Notes: generated from the sequence alone by a model not told the origin. A stretch of 64,000 bases of DNA from Erythrobacter sp. (GCA_027311945.1 DAICXZ010000005.1:24113-88112); one strand, 5' to 3'. Positions 43,548 to 55,049 are shown, counted from the first letter of the stretch. Numbers and translations: made by a program.

Positions 43548-44951
43548 TCAGGCGCGCGGGAGCCGCAGCTCCACCAGCAGCCCGCCCAGATCCTCGCTTT
43601 CGCCAAGACTGACTTCGCCGCCATAAATCCCCGCCACATCGCGCACGATGGCGAGCCCCAGCCCCGTTCCGGGCTTCTCGGTATCGAGCCGCGCGCCGCG
43701 CTCGAAGATCGCCACCCGCTGTTCCTGGGGAATGCCGATGCCGTCGTCCTCGATCCAGATCGCGCACAGCGGATCCTCAGGCCGCGCGTCGACCGTCACG
43801 AACACAGAGCCGCCGCCATATTTGGCCGCGTTCTCCATCAGGTTGCCGAGCAACTCTTCCAGGTCCTGCCGCTCAAGCGACACAGCGGCAGCCGCATTGC
43901 CCGCCAGATCGAGCCGTACTTCAGGATAAAGCGTGCGCACCGCCCGCTCCACCGCGCTGGCACTGTCCATAACGAGGCTGCGCGAATGGCCAATCGCCCG
44001 ACGCCCGACCGCACGGGCGCGGGCAAGATGGTGGTCGACCTGCCGCTGCATACTGGCCGATTCGCGCAGCACGATGTCGTCAAGCGCCGGATCGTGCGCC
44101 CGCGCGGCGTTGTTCAGCACCGTGAGCGGGGTCTTGAGCGCATGGGCGAGGTTGCCGGCATGGGTGCGCGCCTCCTCGGCCTGCTTCTGCGAGTGCTCGA
44201 GCAGCGCGTTCAGCTCCTGCACCATCGGCTGCACTTCTAGCGGCAGCGGCTCGGTCACGCGGTTCGAGCCCGCCTGCCGGATCGAGGCAATCGCCCGGCG
44301 AATGCGGCGCAGCGGTGAGAGACCATACCAGGTCTGCGCCACGGCCATCAGGAACAGCCCAACGCCCAGCACCGCAAACGACCAGCCGAGCAGCGCGCGG
44401 ATGGAATTGAGCTGGTCGTCCAGCTCCTCGCGCGATCCGGCGACCACGAATTGCCACTGGGTGTCGGAGCCCGGTATCTGCACGGTGCGCTGCACTATCC
44501 GCAGGCTCTCGTCAGGGAACTGGTCAGAATCGTAAACCACCGGCTCCTCGGCATCGACATTCTCGTTGATCGCCAAGGTCCGATCCCACAGCGAGCGCGA
44601 GAAATAGTTCACCGCGCCGTTGCCGTTGATCTGATAATAGAAGCCAGAATTCGGCTCCAGAAAGCGCTGGTCGGCAAGCGGGCGGTTGAACCACACGTCG
44701 CCATAGGGGTCGATCTCGGCCGAGGAGATCATCGCGGTCAGCGGCAGTTCGAGCTGTTCGTCGAACTGCTTGGAAAGCAACTGGGTCAGTGCCCGGTCAA
44801 GCGCGAAGCCGCCAATCGCCAGCAGCACCACGATCCACACCGCCGCGATTATCATCATCCGGCGCGCGATCGAGCCGGTGTTGCGCGTCTCCATGTCAGG
44901 CGCGAGTTCGCCTGCGGGCGCCTCCTCGGCGCTCACGTCAACGGGAGCCAC
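43548..44951 (-). CDS. Two-component sensor histidine kinase
   Basis: A 467-residue membrane sensor kinase. It has two membrane segments flanking a periplasmic domain of about 130 residues, a HAMP-like linker, a HisKA region with LAHALKTPL (phospho-His) and an HATPase with NLMENAAKYG, DDGIGIP and GTGLGLAIV. The layout resembles PhoQ-like kinases. The start is unsure: GTG 45017 overlaps the regulator gene, ATG 44894 lacks an RBS, and GTG 44951 has an AGGAGG close by. It pairs with the response regulator upstream. Confidence 0.93.
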   Translation of the reverse strand: MAPVDVSAEEAPAGELAPDMETRNTGSIARRMMIIAAVWIVVLLAIGGFALDRALTQLLSKQFDEQLELPLTAMISSAEIDPYGDVWFNRPLADQRFLEPNSGFYYQINGNGAVNYFSRSLWDRTLAINENVDAEEPVVYDSDQFPDESLRIVQRTVQIPGSDTQWQFVVAGSREELDDQLNSIRALLGWSFAVLGVGLFLMAVAQTWYGLSPLRRIRRAIASIRQAGSNRVTEPLPLEVQPMVQELNALLEHSQKQAEEARTHAGNLAHALKTPLTVLNNAARAHDPALDDIVLRESASMQRQVDHHLARARAVGRRAIGHSRSLVMDSASAVERAVRTLYPEVRLDLAGNAAAAVSLERQDLEELLGNLMENAAKYGGGSVFVTVDARPEDPLCAIWIEDDGIGIPQEQRVAIFERGARLDTEKPGTGLGLAIVRDVAGIYGGEVSLGESEDLGGLLVELRLPRA

Positions 44952-44967
44952 GCCCTCCTCATCGCCG

Positions 44968-45645
44968 CTACTCGCGCGCGCCTTCGGAGGGGTCGTCGAG
45001 GCTGTAACCGAGGCCACGGATCGTTGTGATTACCTCTGCGCCGAGCTTCTTGCGGATGCGCGTGACGAACACCTCGATAGTGTTCGAATCGCGGTCGAAA
45101 TCCTGATCGTAGATATGTTCGATCAGTTCGGTGCGGCTGACCACCTTGCCCTTGTGGTGCATCAGGTAGCTCAGCAGCTTGTATTCCTGCGCGGTCAGCT
45201 TCACCGGCTCACCGGCGCGGGTGACCCGGCCCGAGCGGGTATCGAGCCGCACATCGCCAGCGGTCAGTTCGCTTGAAGCATTGCCCGAGGCGCGGCGGAT
45301 CAGCGCACGCAGGCGGGCGATCAGCTCTTCGGTCTGGAACGGCTTGGCGAGATAGTCGTCGGCCCCGGCATCGAGCCCGGCCACCTTGTCCGACCACGAA
45401 TCGCGCGCGGTCAGCACCAGCACGGGGAACTTGCGCCCCTCCTTGCGCCACATGCCGAGCACGGTCAGCCCGTCGATCTCGGGCAGGCCGAGGTCTAGCA
45501 CCACGGCATCGTATTCCTCGGTCGTGCCGAGAAAGTGCCCGTCTTCACCATCGGTCGAAAGGTCGACCGCATAGCCGTTCTGCTCCAGCGTATTCTTGAG
45601 CTGCTGGCCCAGTGTCGGTTCGTCTTCCACGATCAGGATGCGCAT
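44968..45645 (-). CDS. OmpR-family response regulator
   Basis: A 225-residue regulator with a receiver domain (phospho-acceptor Asp51, Lys near 101) and a C-terminal winged helix (about 130-220, RIRKKLG and TIRGLGYSL). It forms a system with the adjacent kinase. Similarity to PhoP/QseB-like regulators is likely but the stimulus is unknown. Confidence 0.95.
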   Translation of the reverse strand: MRILIVEDEPTLGQQLKNTLEQNGYAVDLSTDGEDGHFLGTTEEYDAVVLDLGLPEIDGLTVLGMWRKEGRKFPVLVLTARDSWSDKVAGLDAGADDYLAKPFQTEELIARLRALIRRASGNASSELTAGDVRLDTRSGRVTRAGEPVKLTAQEYKLLSYLMHHKGKVVSRTELIEHIYDQDFDRDSNTIEVFVTRIRKKLGAEVITTIRGLGYSLDDPSEGARE

Positions 45646-45730
45646 TGATACCCCTTCGCAAACATCTGCGCCCGTGCTTGGGCGAATGTCATGAACGCGT
45701 CAACCAAGCCTGAGGTTTCCGCCTGACGGC

Positions 45731-46078
45731 TTAACGCTGTTCGCGCAGCACGCGGCCGGTGCGCGGATCGGCATCGACGAACAGCAAACGCCCGTCCTTG
45801 ATGAACTTGAGCCGATAGATCGCGGCGACACCGTCGTACTCGAAGGTCAGATACTCGAACCCCTGCCGCTCGTAACGCGGCACGATGCGCTGTTCGATCG
45901 CGCGGATCGGCAGGTTGCGCCCGGCCTGCATTTCGGCACGGGCGCTCACCTGATCGTCGGCCTGAAAGCGCGGCGGCATCGGTTGCGCGGCGGCGGGCAC
46001 TGCCAGCGCCGCACTGGCCAGCGCAAGCGCCGATACCGTGGCCAAGGCAGAAATACGGGGGGCAAAGGCAGTCATCAT
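45731..46078 (-). CDS. Secreted PepSY-type protein
   Basis: A 115-residue exported protein: signal peptide (about 1-30, ending PAAAQ) followed by one PepSY-like domain (YLTFEYDGVAAIYRLKFI... VDADPRTGRVL). PepSY domains inhibit proteases or sense envelope stress. The gene lies just upstream of the response regulator on the same strand, so it is probably part of the same stress circuit. Alternative starts are the adjacent GTG 46081 and ATG 46075. Confidence 0.82.
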   Translation of the reverse strand: MMTAFAPRISALATVSALALASAALAVPAAAQPMPPRFQADDQVSARAEMQAGRNLPIRAIEQRIVPRYERQGFEYLTFEYDGVAAIYRLKFIKDGRLLFVDADPRTGRVLREQR

Positions 46079-46157
46079 CACGGGTTCTGCCTAAGTCAGG
46101 GGCATTGAACAAGGTGTGAATGCCGCGCTTTGCCCGCCGCAAGCTATCGCCAGAGCC

Positions 46158-46895
46158 CTATTGCTCGAGCGCGTACTTCACGGTCAGCGTGATTTGCGTG
46201 GCGACCTGGCCGGGACGGGTGGGGGTGGCGGCGTCAGCCGCGCCTCTGGAAGACTCCAGCGCTGCCCGGTCGAACATCGGCGTACCGTAATCGAGCGCCT
46301 CTTCCACCGCCAGCAACCGCACCGCGCCGAAGCCAGCCATCCGGGCATAGTCCTCGGCCTGCTTGCGCGCCTGCGCAAAGGCCGCCTCGCGGGCCTGATC
46401 TTTCGCACCGCTGTTGTCGACGATCGCCCAGTTCGGGCCGTTCAGATTGGTCGCTCCGGCTGCCACCAGGGCATCGAGCACCGGCCCGATCCGATCAAGA
46501 TCGCGCAGTTCCAGCGTGACCGTGTTGGTCGCTTCATAGCCGGTGAACTGCGGCGGCTGGTTGTTGTTATAGTCGTACTGCGGGTTGAGCGTGATGCCGC
46601 TGGTCTGCACCCGGTTTTCGGGCACACCAAGGCTGGTCACCTGCGCCAGCACACGCTCCATCTTGGCGGCGTTGGCTTGCATTGCTTCCACCGCGGTCGC
46701 GCCGCGGGTGGTGACGCCCGCGTTGATGGTGGCCTTGTCGGGATCGGACATGACCTGCTGCGTCACCTGCAGTTCGACCACCGGCCCCTGCGAGGCGATC
46801 GCCACCTCGGCGGCGCTCGCAGGCATCGCGCCCAGCGGCACCATGGCGACAAGCGTGGCGGATGCGGCAAGAGCGGAGAAAGGAAGACGAGGCAT
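46158..46895 (-). CDS. SIMPL domain (DUF541) periplasmic protein
   Basis: A 245-residue exported protein. The signal peptide (about 1-29) is followed by a DUF541/SIMPL domain, with VTTRGATAVEAMQANAAKM and a VTLELRDLDRIG region. E. coli YggE, a family member, is tied to oxidative stress; role here unknown. It is followed by the PepSY gene. Confidence 0.9.
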   Translation of the reverse strand: MPRLPFSALAASATLVAMVPLGAMPASAAEVAIASQGPVVELQVTQQVMSDPDKATINAGVTTRGATAVEAMQANAAKMERVLAQVTSLGVPENRVQTSGITLNPQYDYNNNQPPQFTGYEATNTVTLELRDLDRIGPVLDALVAAGATNLNGPNWAIVDNSGAKDQAREAAFAQARKQAEDYARMAGFGAVRLLAVEEALDYGTPMFDRAALESSRGAADAATPTRPGQVATQITLTVKYALEQ

Positions 46896-47006
46896 GTAAT
46901 AACTCCATGAATGAATGAACGGCTATTTCGAGCACAGCCGATTTCCGCTTCCTGAACGCGCGTAGAGCTTGTCAGGTCCTCACCGTCTCACTAGGTCGCG
47001 CCGATC

Positions 47007-48812
<1,806 letters not shown>

Positions 48813-48899
48813 CGGCTCGCGCGGCAGGAATTTAACGCTTACCTGCGGTTAACCACTTATCGACACTCCGCCTCCACCAACTTGCGGTTTAAGGGGCCC

Positions 48900-49760
48900 A
48901 TGGGTCCGAAATCTTCTTCTTCAGCGCTGCGTTCCGAGGATGCCTTTGGCAGCCTCGCGAGCATGGGTGCGCGCAGGCTCAAGAAGAAGCCGGTCCTCGT
49001 CGTCGACCCCGACGAACTGGCGCAGGCCCATCAACTCTTCCAGCAAGGCGCGGCAGAGCAGCTCGATGACTATGTGCCCGAGCAACGGCCGCGCGCGAAC
49101 GTCAGCCTGTTCGGCCTCGCGCCGTTGTCGGAAAGCGACAAGGACGACATGTTCACGCAGGCGCTTTCGCCGTTCAACGACGACGACAAATGTGCCGACG
49201 ATCTGGAAGAGGCCGACGCTCCCGCGCCCGAAAAGATGCTGTCACTGACACGCCCGCGCGAGCCGCAGATGCGGCGTGCGAACATCTTTGGCGCCCTTCC
49301 CGAGGCCCTGTCGGAGGAACCGAGAAAGCCGGTGCTCGCACAAAAGCCGGCCGTCCGCGAACCTGCGCCGATCGAGAAAGAGGCTTTGCCGCCTGTGCCC
49401 GCAAGCGAGCGTCCGGCAGAGCGCCCTCGTCTGGTGCGCGACTATGACGATATTGCGCCCGGCTTCTCGCACCGTGAGCCGGTGCGGTCTGCGCCCGTGC
49501 CGCCGGCTCCGGCAGAGCCAAAGCGCGCGCCCGTGCAGCCGCCGATTTTCGATGAAGCGGTGGCATCGGTTATCCTGTTCGACGAGGATGAGGCTCCCCG
49601 CCCCGCCCCCAAACCCATCGCCCACCCACCCTCTGCCCAGAGCAACCTGCGTGCCCGCCTCCTGCGCGAAGACGTCTGCCTGTCGCATCCGGAGCCATCG
49701 CTGTGGCAGCGGTTCGTCGGGCTGTTGCAGCGCTGGTATGCGGCGGCGACCGGCCGCTAA
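48900..49760 (+). CDS. Disordered acidic/proline-rich protein of unknown function
   Basis: A 286-residue protein with no domain I recognise. A short Lys-rich segment (LKKKP near 28) and an Asp-rich stretch (FNDDDKCADDLEEAD near 93) precede a long Pro/Ala/Glu region, typical of disorder. The last 40 residues are Trp/Arg-rich and may fold as a short amphipathic helix. ATG 48900 is chosen; a TTG at 48882 is possible. It ends three bases from the convergent DUF6456 gene. Confidence 0.65.
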   Translation: MGPKSSSSALRSEDAFGSLASMGARRLKKKPVLVVDPDELAQAHQLFQQGAAEQLDDYVPEQRPRANVSLFGLAPLSESDKDDMFTQALSPFNDDDKCADDLEEADAPAPEKMLSLTRPREPQMRRANIFGALPEALSEEPRKPVLAQKPAVREPAPIEKEALPPVPASERPAERPRLVRDYDDIAPGFSHREPVRSAPVPPAPAEPKRAPVQPPIFDEAVASVILFDEDEAPRPAPKPIAHPPSAQSNLRARLLREDVCLSHPEPSLWQRFVGLLQRWYAAATGR

Positions 49761-49763
49761 GCC

Positions 49764-50267
49764 TCATCGCAGGCGGTAAAAGTCCGCCACCCGGTCAAGC
49801 GCAAGCCGCAGCACCAGTTTGCCCGAACGCGCCGGCCAGGCCAGCGCCTTTTCCGCCACCGGCAAGGTCTCGCCCGCGCAGACCACGCGCCACAACACAT
49901 CCTCAAGCCCGCGCCCGGCGGCCTTCATCGCCCCGTCGAACCGCTGGCGTGCCTCAATCTGCTTCTCGCCCTGCTCGAGCCCGCGCTCTCCGGTCGACTT
50001 CACCCGAACCGGATCCCAGCGCATCGTGATCGACGGCGCGACCTGCGCCCGCTCGTAATCGCCTCGCAGCGCCTCCCCGGCGGCGAACAGGCGGTCGTCC
50101 AGGTGGCCATGGGCGTGCAGCCAGCTCAGCGGGCTTTCCGCAAGGTTCATGGTGACACTACGCCGCCTGCGCGAGATCGCGCCGCCTCCCCGGCCACGGC
50201 GCGGTCCCTCCTCGGTAAGCTCACGTTCGACCAGTTCGCGCGGCATCGACATATGCGTTCTCCCCAT
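49764..50267 (-). CDS. DUF6456 domain protein
   Basis: A 167-residue protein. After a charged N-terminus it shows a block that matches the alphaproteobacterial DUF6456 domain: SVTMNLAESPLSWLHAHG, ITMRWDPVRVK, FDGAMKAAGRGLEDVLWRVVCAGE and WPARSGKLVLRLALDR. The last part looks like a helix-turn-helix, so DNA binding is plausible. Function is unknown. It is divergent from the XRE regulator. Confidence 0.78.
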   Translation of the reverse strand: MGRTHMSMPRELVERELTEEGPRRGRGGGAISRRRRSVTMNLAESPLSWLHAHGHLDDRLFAAGEALRGDYERAQVAPSITMRWDPVRVKSTGERGLEQGEKQIEARQRFDGAMKAAGRGLEDVLWRVVCAGETLPVAEKALAWPARSGKLVLRLALDRVADFYRLR

Positions 50268-50350
50268 GATTGCGGAAGCGGCGACTTGCCATCAGCGGTA
50301 CGATATAGGAAAGTGGAAAAACCGATTTGGTTATGTGGGAGCCTTGAGCG

Positions 50351-50923
50351 GTGATCAATCGCATCCGTGCCATCCGCAAGCAGAAGGGCCTGACGCTGGC
50401 CGAAGTGGCCGAGGCCTGCGATCCGTCGACCACCGCGCAAACGATCGGGCGCCTTGAAACCGGCATGCGCAATCTATCGCTTGTCTGGATGAACCGCATT
50501 GGCGCGGCGCTCGGCGTCGACCCGGAAACGCTGGTCAAGGGCGAGGAACAGGCCGCGCCGCAGGTGGTCGCCCGCCTCACCGACAGCGGCCCCGAAAGCC
50601 TCACTGCGCCGCGCGATGCGATCCTGCCCACCGAACTGGTCGACGGAGGGGCGCTGATTTGCCTCGTCGTCGAGTTCAGTCAGGGCGAATACCGCAGCGG
50701 CGACCAGCTGTGGCTGCGCAAGGTCGATCCCAACAATTCCCCCGCTCTCGTCAACCGCGACGTGCTCGCACCACGCTCAGGCGGACGATTCGCTTTCGGC
50801 AGGCTGATCGACCGCCGGGGCAACCTTGTGGGCCTGTTGCCGCCGGGCAGCGGCCAGCGGCAGATCGTGATCGACGGGCCGCCATGGCTCGCCGTGGCCG
50901 AAATGCTGGTGCGAAAGCTGTAG
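50351..50923 (+). CDS. XRE-family transcriptional regulator
   Basis: A 190-residue regulator. The N-terminal Cro/CI helix-turn-helix (about 2-58, KGLTLAEVAEACD ... QTIGRLE) is followed by a C-terminal domain resembling the peptidase-S24-like sensor fold, without an obvious Ser-Lys pair. Start is GTG 50351. It may control itself and the neighbouring DUF6456 gene. Target unknown. Confidence 0.88.
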   Translation: MINRIRAIRKQKGLTLAEVAEACDPSTTAQTIGRLETGMRNLSLVWMNRIGAALGVDPETLVKGEEQAAPQVVARLTDSGPESLTAPRDAILPTELVDGGALICLVVEFSQGEYRSGDQLWLRKVDPNNSPALVNRDVLAPRSGGRFAFGRLIDRRGNLVGLLPPGSGQRQIVIDGPPWLAVAEMLVRKL

Positions 50924-50936
50924 CGGAGCGCGGACG

Positions 50937-52121
50937 ATGAAGCGTGTCCTCTCGCTGGCGACACTCTACCCCAACAGCCACACGCCGCGCTTCGGCACTT
51001 TCGTGGCGCGGCAGATGGAAGCGCTGGCCGCGCGCGGCGACTGGGACGTTACCGTTATCAACCCGATCGGCGTGCCCCCGGTGCCGATGGGGCGTTACCG
51101 CGCGCTCGCCCTGGCCGCCACCTCAGGTATGGAGCTTGGGGTGGAGGTTTATCGCCCGCGTTTCACACTGATCCCCTCGGTCGGAGGGCCGTTCAACCCG
51201 GCGATGATCGTGCGCGCAGCACTGCCGCTGGCCCGCCGGCTCCACACCATCGCGCCGTTCGATCTGGTCGATGCGCAGTTCTTCTATCCCGACGGCCCCG
51301 CCGCCGCCCGCATTGCCGAGGATCTGGGCCTGCCGCTCAGCATCAAGGCGCGCGGGGCGGATATTTCGCACTGGGGCAGGAAGGCCTATGCCAACCGCAA
51401 GATGCGCGCCGCTGCCAAGCAGGCCTCGGGTTTGCTCGCCGTGTGCGAAGCGCTGGCCGACGACATGGCGGACATCGGCCTCCCGCGCGAGAAGATCACC
51501 GTGCACTACACCGGCCTCGACCGGAGCCTGTTCCGCCCGCTGGACCGGGCAGAGAGCCGAAACTTCCTCTCCTCTCATTTCGGGATCACGCTGGCACCAG
51601 GTGATCGGCTGGTCGCTTCCATCGGCGCGCTCATTCCGCGCAAGGGGCAGCACTTCGTGATCCGCGCGCTGACGCAATTGCCCGATACCCATCTGGCGCT
51701 GGTCGGAGCCGGGCCGGATCGCGCCGCGCTGGCTGAACTGGCGCAGAAGCTGGGCCTCTATGACCGCGTCCATTTCCTCGGCTCGATTGGCCACGGAGAC
51801 CTGCCACGCGTGCTCTCGGCCGCAGACGCCACGGCGCTGCCCGCTGCAAGCGAGGGCCTCGCCAACGCCTGGGTCGAATCGCTTGCCTGCGGTACGCCGC
51901 TCGTGATCACCGATGTCGGCGGCGCGCGCGAAATCCTGCGCGAAGATGCGAGCCCGGCAGGCCGCATCGTCGCGCGCGACGCAGATGCGATTGCCAAGGC
52001 GCTGGGGGAGCTGTTCGCCGAGGCGACTCCAGCGGAAGTGGTGTGCCAGAGCGCCGCCCGCTTCAGCTGGGAGGCCAATGCCGAAGCGCTGGCCTCCTAC
52101 TATGAGCGACTTACAGCCTAG
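50937..52121 (+). CDS. GT4-family glycosyltransferase
   Basis: A 394-residue GT-B fold glycosyltransferase. The N-terminal acceptor domain is followed by a donor domain with SIGALIPRKGQ, HFLGSIGHGDLPRVLS and the E-x7-E motif in SEGLANAWVESLACG. It probably adds sugars to a lipid or surface glycan; substrate unknown. It shares its CTAG stop with secF. Confidence 0.88.
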   Translation: MKRVLSLATLYPNSHTPRFGTFVARQMEALAARGDWDVTVINPIGVPPVPMGRYRALALAATSGMELGVEVYRPRFTLIPSVGGPFNPAMIVRAALPLARRLHTIAPFDLVDAQFFYPDGPAAARIAEDLGLPLSIKARGADISHWGRKAYANRKMRAAAKQASGLLAVCEALADDMADIGLPREKITVHYTGLDRSLFRPLDRAESRNFLSSHFGITLAPGDRLVASIGALIPRKGQHFVIRALTQLPDTHLALVGAGPDRAALAELAQKLGLYDRVHFLGSIGHGDLPRVLSAADATALPAASEGLANAWVESLACGTPLVITDVGGAREILREDASPAGRIVARDADAIAKALGELFAEATPAEVVCQSAARFSWEANAEALASYYERLTA

Positions 52122-53098
52122 ATTTCGCCGCGCGCCTTGCGTTCCTGCCGGTCGGCCACGCTCTCAGTCGGCACGAAGCTGTCGCTGGTCACGCCGAGCC
52201 AGATCAGGATCGGCGCGGCCATGTAGACCGACGAATAGGTGCCGACGAAAATACCCAGCGTGATCGCCGCAACGAGGCCGAACAGGCTCGCCGGGCCGAA
52301 CATCAGCAAGGGAATGAGCGCGACCAGCAGCGTAAGCGAGGTCATCACCGTACGCGCCAGCGTCTCGTTGACCGACAGGTCAAGCAGCTCGGGCACCGGC
52401 ATCTTGCGGAACTTCTTCAGGTTCTCACGGATGCGGTCATAAACCACGATGGTATCGTTCAGCGAGTAGCCGATGATGGCGAGGATCGCGGCGATGATCT
52501 GCAGCGAGAACTCCATCTGGAACAGCGCGAACATGCCCAATGTCAGCGAAACGTCGTGAAACAGCGCAAACAACGCGCCCACGCCGAATTGCCACTCGAA
52601 CCGGATCCAGATGTAGATGGAGATCGCGATCATCGCGAACAGCAGCGCATAGAGCGCGGTATTGCGGAACTCGCCCGAGACCTTGCCCGAGACCGAATCG
52701 ACGCCGTCGATCACCACGTCAGGATGGTTTGCGCGCATCGCGGAGGTGATCTGTTCGGACATGCGGTTGGCAAAGCCGGGGTCGCCCTCTGCCTCGTCGG
52801 GCAAGCGAACGCGGATCGAGACCTGGTTGGGCTCGCCGAAGCGCTGGATGGTGGGGTTCTCCACCGCGGGCAAGGCGCTGATCGTGTCGCGCAGTTCAGC
52901 CACCGGGGCCTCGGCCTCGCCTGCGAAGGTGGCACGGATTTCCTGACCACCGGCGAAGTCGACGCCATAGTTGAGCCCCTGGGTGAACACGAGCGCCCAG
53001 CTGGCCACGATGATCAGGCAGGAGACGACGTAGAAGGGCACCCGCCACTTGAGGAAGTGGATGTTGGTGTCGTCGGGGACGAGTTTCAGAAGGCGCAT
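52118..53098 (-). CDS. secF: Protein translocase subunit SecF
   Basis: A 326-residue membrane protein that with SecD drives late steps of Sec export using the proton gradient. Six membrane segments and the first periplasmic domain are visible; GVDFAGG near 45 and GYSLNDTIVVYDRIREN near 205 are the family signatures. The frame extends to 53158, but ATG 53098 begins just before the first segment. It follows secD. Confidence 0.96.
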   Translation of the reverse strand: MRLLKLVPDDTNIHFLKWRVPFYVVSCLIIVASWALVFTQGLNYGVDFAGGQEIRATFAGEAEAPVAELRDTISALPAVENPTIQRFGEPNQVSIRVRLPDEAEGDPGFANRMSEQITSAMRANHPDVVIDGVDSVSGKVSGEFRNTALYALLFAMIAISIYIWIRFEWQFGVGALFALFHDVSLTLGMFALFQMEFSLQIIAAILAIIGYSLNDTIVVYDRIRENLKKFRKMPVPELLDLSVNETLARTVMTSLTLLVALIPLLMFGPASLFGLVAAITLGIFVGTYSSVYMAAPILIWLGVTSDSFVPTESVADRQERKARGEI

Positions 53099-53109
53099 TG
53101 TCTCTCCCC

Positions 53110-54705
53110 TCAGATGTGGATTTCGGAAGGCTTGCTGCGCAGCCAGCCGGCCACCCACATCCGGGTGAACGTAACGGCGGTGAACACGCTGGTGAACAGG
53201 CCGATGATAAGAACCACGGCAAACCCGCGCACCGGGCCGGAGCCGAAGGCGAACAGCAGGACACCGGCGATGAAGTTGGTGGCATTGGCGTCATAGATGG
53301 CGCGGCTCGCCTCCCGGTAGCCGGTCTCAACCGCGTTGAACACGCGCCGCCCTCGCTTTCGCTCCTCGCGGATACGCTCGTTGATCAGCACGTTGGCATC
53401 CACCGCCGCGCCGATGGTGAGCACGAAACCGGCGATGCCGGGCAAGGTAAGCGTGGTGTTCATCAACGCCATGATCCCCAGGATCATCAGCACGTTGATC
53501 ACCAGGGCAGCCGTCGCATAGACGCCGAAGCGGCCATAGGTGGCGATCATCAAGAGCACGACGAGGAGCGAGCCGATGCCCATGGCGACCATGCCGCGCT
53601 TGATCGAATCGGCGCCAAGATCGGGGCCGACCGTCCGCTCTTCCACCACCGACAGATCGACCGGCAGCGCGCCCGAACGCAGCTGGATTGCCAGCTGGTT
53701 GGCGCTCTCGGCAGTGAAGCCGCCCGAAATGCGCGCGGAACCGCCGATGATCGGCTCGTTGATATTCGGTGCGGAAAGCACCTCGTCATCGAGGATGATG
53801 GCGAAAGGCCGGTTCACGTTCTCGCTGGTGAGCTTGGCGAAGCGGGCGCCGCCGGTCGGGTCGAACTGGATCGTAACCACGTTCTCGTTGGTCTGCGGAT
53901 CGACCGTGCCCTGTGCGCCGGTCAGCGTGTCGCCACGAATGCCGCCGAGGCGGCGCACCGCAATCCGGCGACCTTCATAGTCGCTGCCCGGAGCACCTTC
54001 CAGGATTTCACTGCCCGGAGGCGCAATGCCCTGCTCGATATCGGAGGGCAGCGCATTGGTGTCGACCAGCTTGAATTCGAGGTTGGCGGTCTGCCCGAGC
54101 AACTCCTTGAGCGCGCCCGGGTCTTCAAGGCCGGGCACCTGCACCACGATGCGGTTGTCGCCCTGCCGGATAATGGTCGGCTCGCGCGTGCCGAGCGCGT
54201 CGATACGGCGGCGCACCACTTCGGTGGCCGAATCCATCGCGTTGCTCACGGCCTCTTCGAGGCCTTGCGCGGTTGGCGTCAGGATGAAGCGATTACCATC
54301 GTTGACCGCCAGATCCCATTCGCGGGTAAGACCCGAACCGTTGATCAGCGGCAGCAGCTCTTCGCGCGCGGCATCGACCTGCGAGGCATCGTCGAGCATG
54401 AACGACAGGCGGCCATTCGCGGTCGAGATATCGCCGATGCGGATGCGCGGCTCGGCATCGCGCAGTGTGGAGCGAACCGATTCCTCCAGCGTCTCCAGCC
54501 GCTGGGCTGCCACCTGTGATGGCTGCGCCTCAAGCAGGATATGGCTACCGCCAGCAAGGTCGAGGCCAAGGTTGACCTCTGGATCGGGCAAGCCGGACGG
54601 CCAGCGCACACCCGAGAGCGAAGCGATCGAGGGCAGCGCGGCCAGAATCACCAGCAGGGCCACGCCCCACAGCGAAATGCGCTTCCAGAGTGGAAAATCG
54701 AGCAT
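53110..54705 (-). CDS. secD: Protein translocase subunit SecD
   Basis: A 531-residue partner of SecF. It has an N-terminal segment, a large periplasmic domain (GLDLAGGSHILLE near 47), and a C-terminal five-segment membrane bundle with AAVDANVLINERIREE. SecDF is encoded as two genes in the yajC-secD-secF order. Confidence 0.97.
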   Translation of the reverse strand: MLDFPLWKRISLWGVALLVILAALPSIASLSGVRWPSGLPDPEVNLGLDLAGGSHILLEAQPSQVAAQRLETLEESVRSTLRDAEPRIRIGDISTANGRLSFMLDDASQVDAAREELLPLINGSGLTREWDLAVNDGNRFILTPTAQGLEEAVSNAMDSATEVVRRRIDALGTREPTIIRQGDNRIVVQVPGLEDPGALKELLGQTANLEFKLVDTNALPSDIEQGIAPPGSEILEGAPGSDYEGRRIAVRRLGGIRGDTLTGAQGTVDPQTNENVVTIQFDPTGGARFAKLTSENVNRPFAIILDDEVLSAPNINEPIIGGSARISGGFTAESANQLAIQLRSGALPVDLSVVEERTVGPDLGADSIKRGMVAMGIGSLLVVLLMIATYGRFGVYATAALVINVLMILGIMALMNTTLTLPGIAGFVLTIGAAVDANVLINERIREERKRGRRVFNAVETGYREASRAIYDANATNFIAGVLLFAFGSGPVRGFAVVLIIGLFTSVFTAVTFTRMWVAGWLRSKPSEIHI

Positions 54706-54725
54706 GGCTTATCCGAACCGTTGCA

Positions 54726-55049
54726 TCAGTCGTTGGCAGGCTTGCCGCCGCCGGGCGGAACGATATCGCCCAGCGTGCTCTTGACGACCTTGATCTTCAC
54801 ACCCTGCGCGATTTCGAGATCGACATAGTCGTCGTCCACCCGCACCACCTTGCCGATCACGCCCCCGGCGGTGACCACCTGGTCGTTTTTCTTGACCCCG
54901 GCGATCTTGTTGGCGTGGTCCTTCTGCCGCTTCATCTGCGGGCGGAAGATCAGGAACCAGAAGATTACGATCATGCCGACGATGGGCAGGAACTGCACCC
55001 AACCGGGAGGCGACGAACCGGCGGCGCCGGCGGCAAGAATATCAAGCAT
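54726..55049 (-). CDS. yajC: Preprotein translocase subunit YajC
   Basis: A 107-residue single-span membrane protein of the YajC family, associated with SecDF. The membrane segment (about 19-36) is followed by FRPQMKRQKDH and the KKNDQVVTAGGVIGKV block. The frame extends to 55115 but ATG 55049 is the family start. Confidence 0.95.
   Translation of the reverse strand: MLDILAAGAAGSSPPGWVQFLPIVGMIVIFWFLIFRPQMKRQKDHANKIAGVKKNDQVVTAGGVIGKVVRVDDDYVDLEIAQGVKIKVVKSTLGDIVPPGGGKPAND

Noticed and set aside
48834..48858. Two TTAA words resembling a CtrA site before the disordered-protein gene
   Set aside because: The spacing is about 13 bases and CtrA needs seven.
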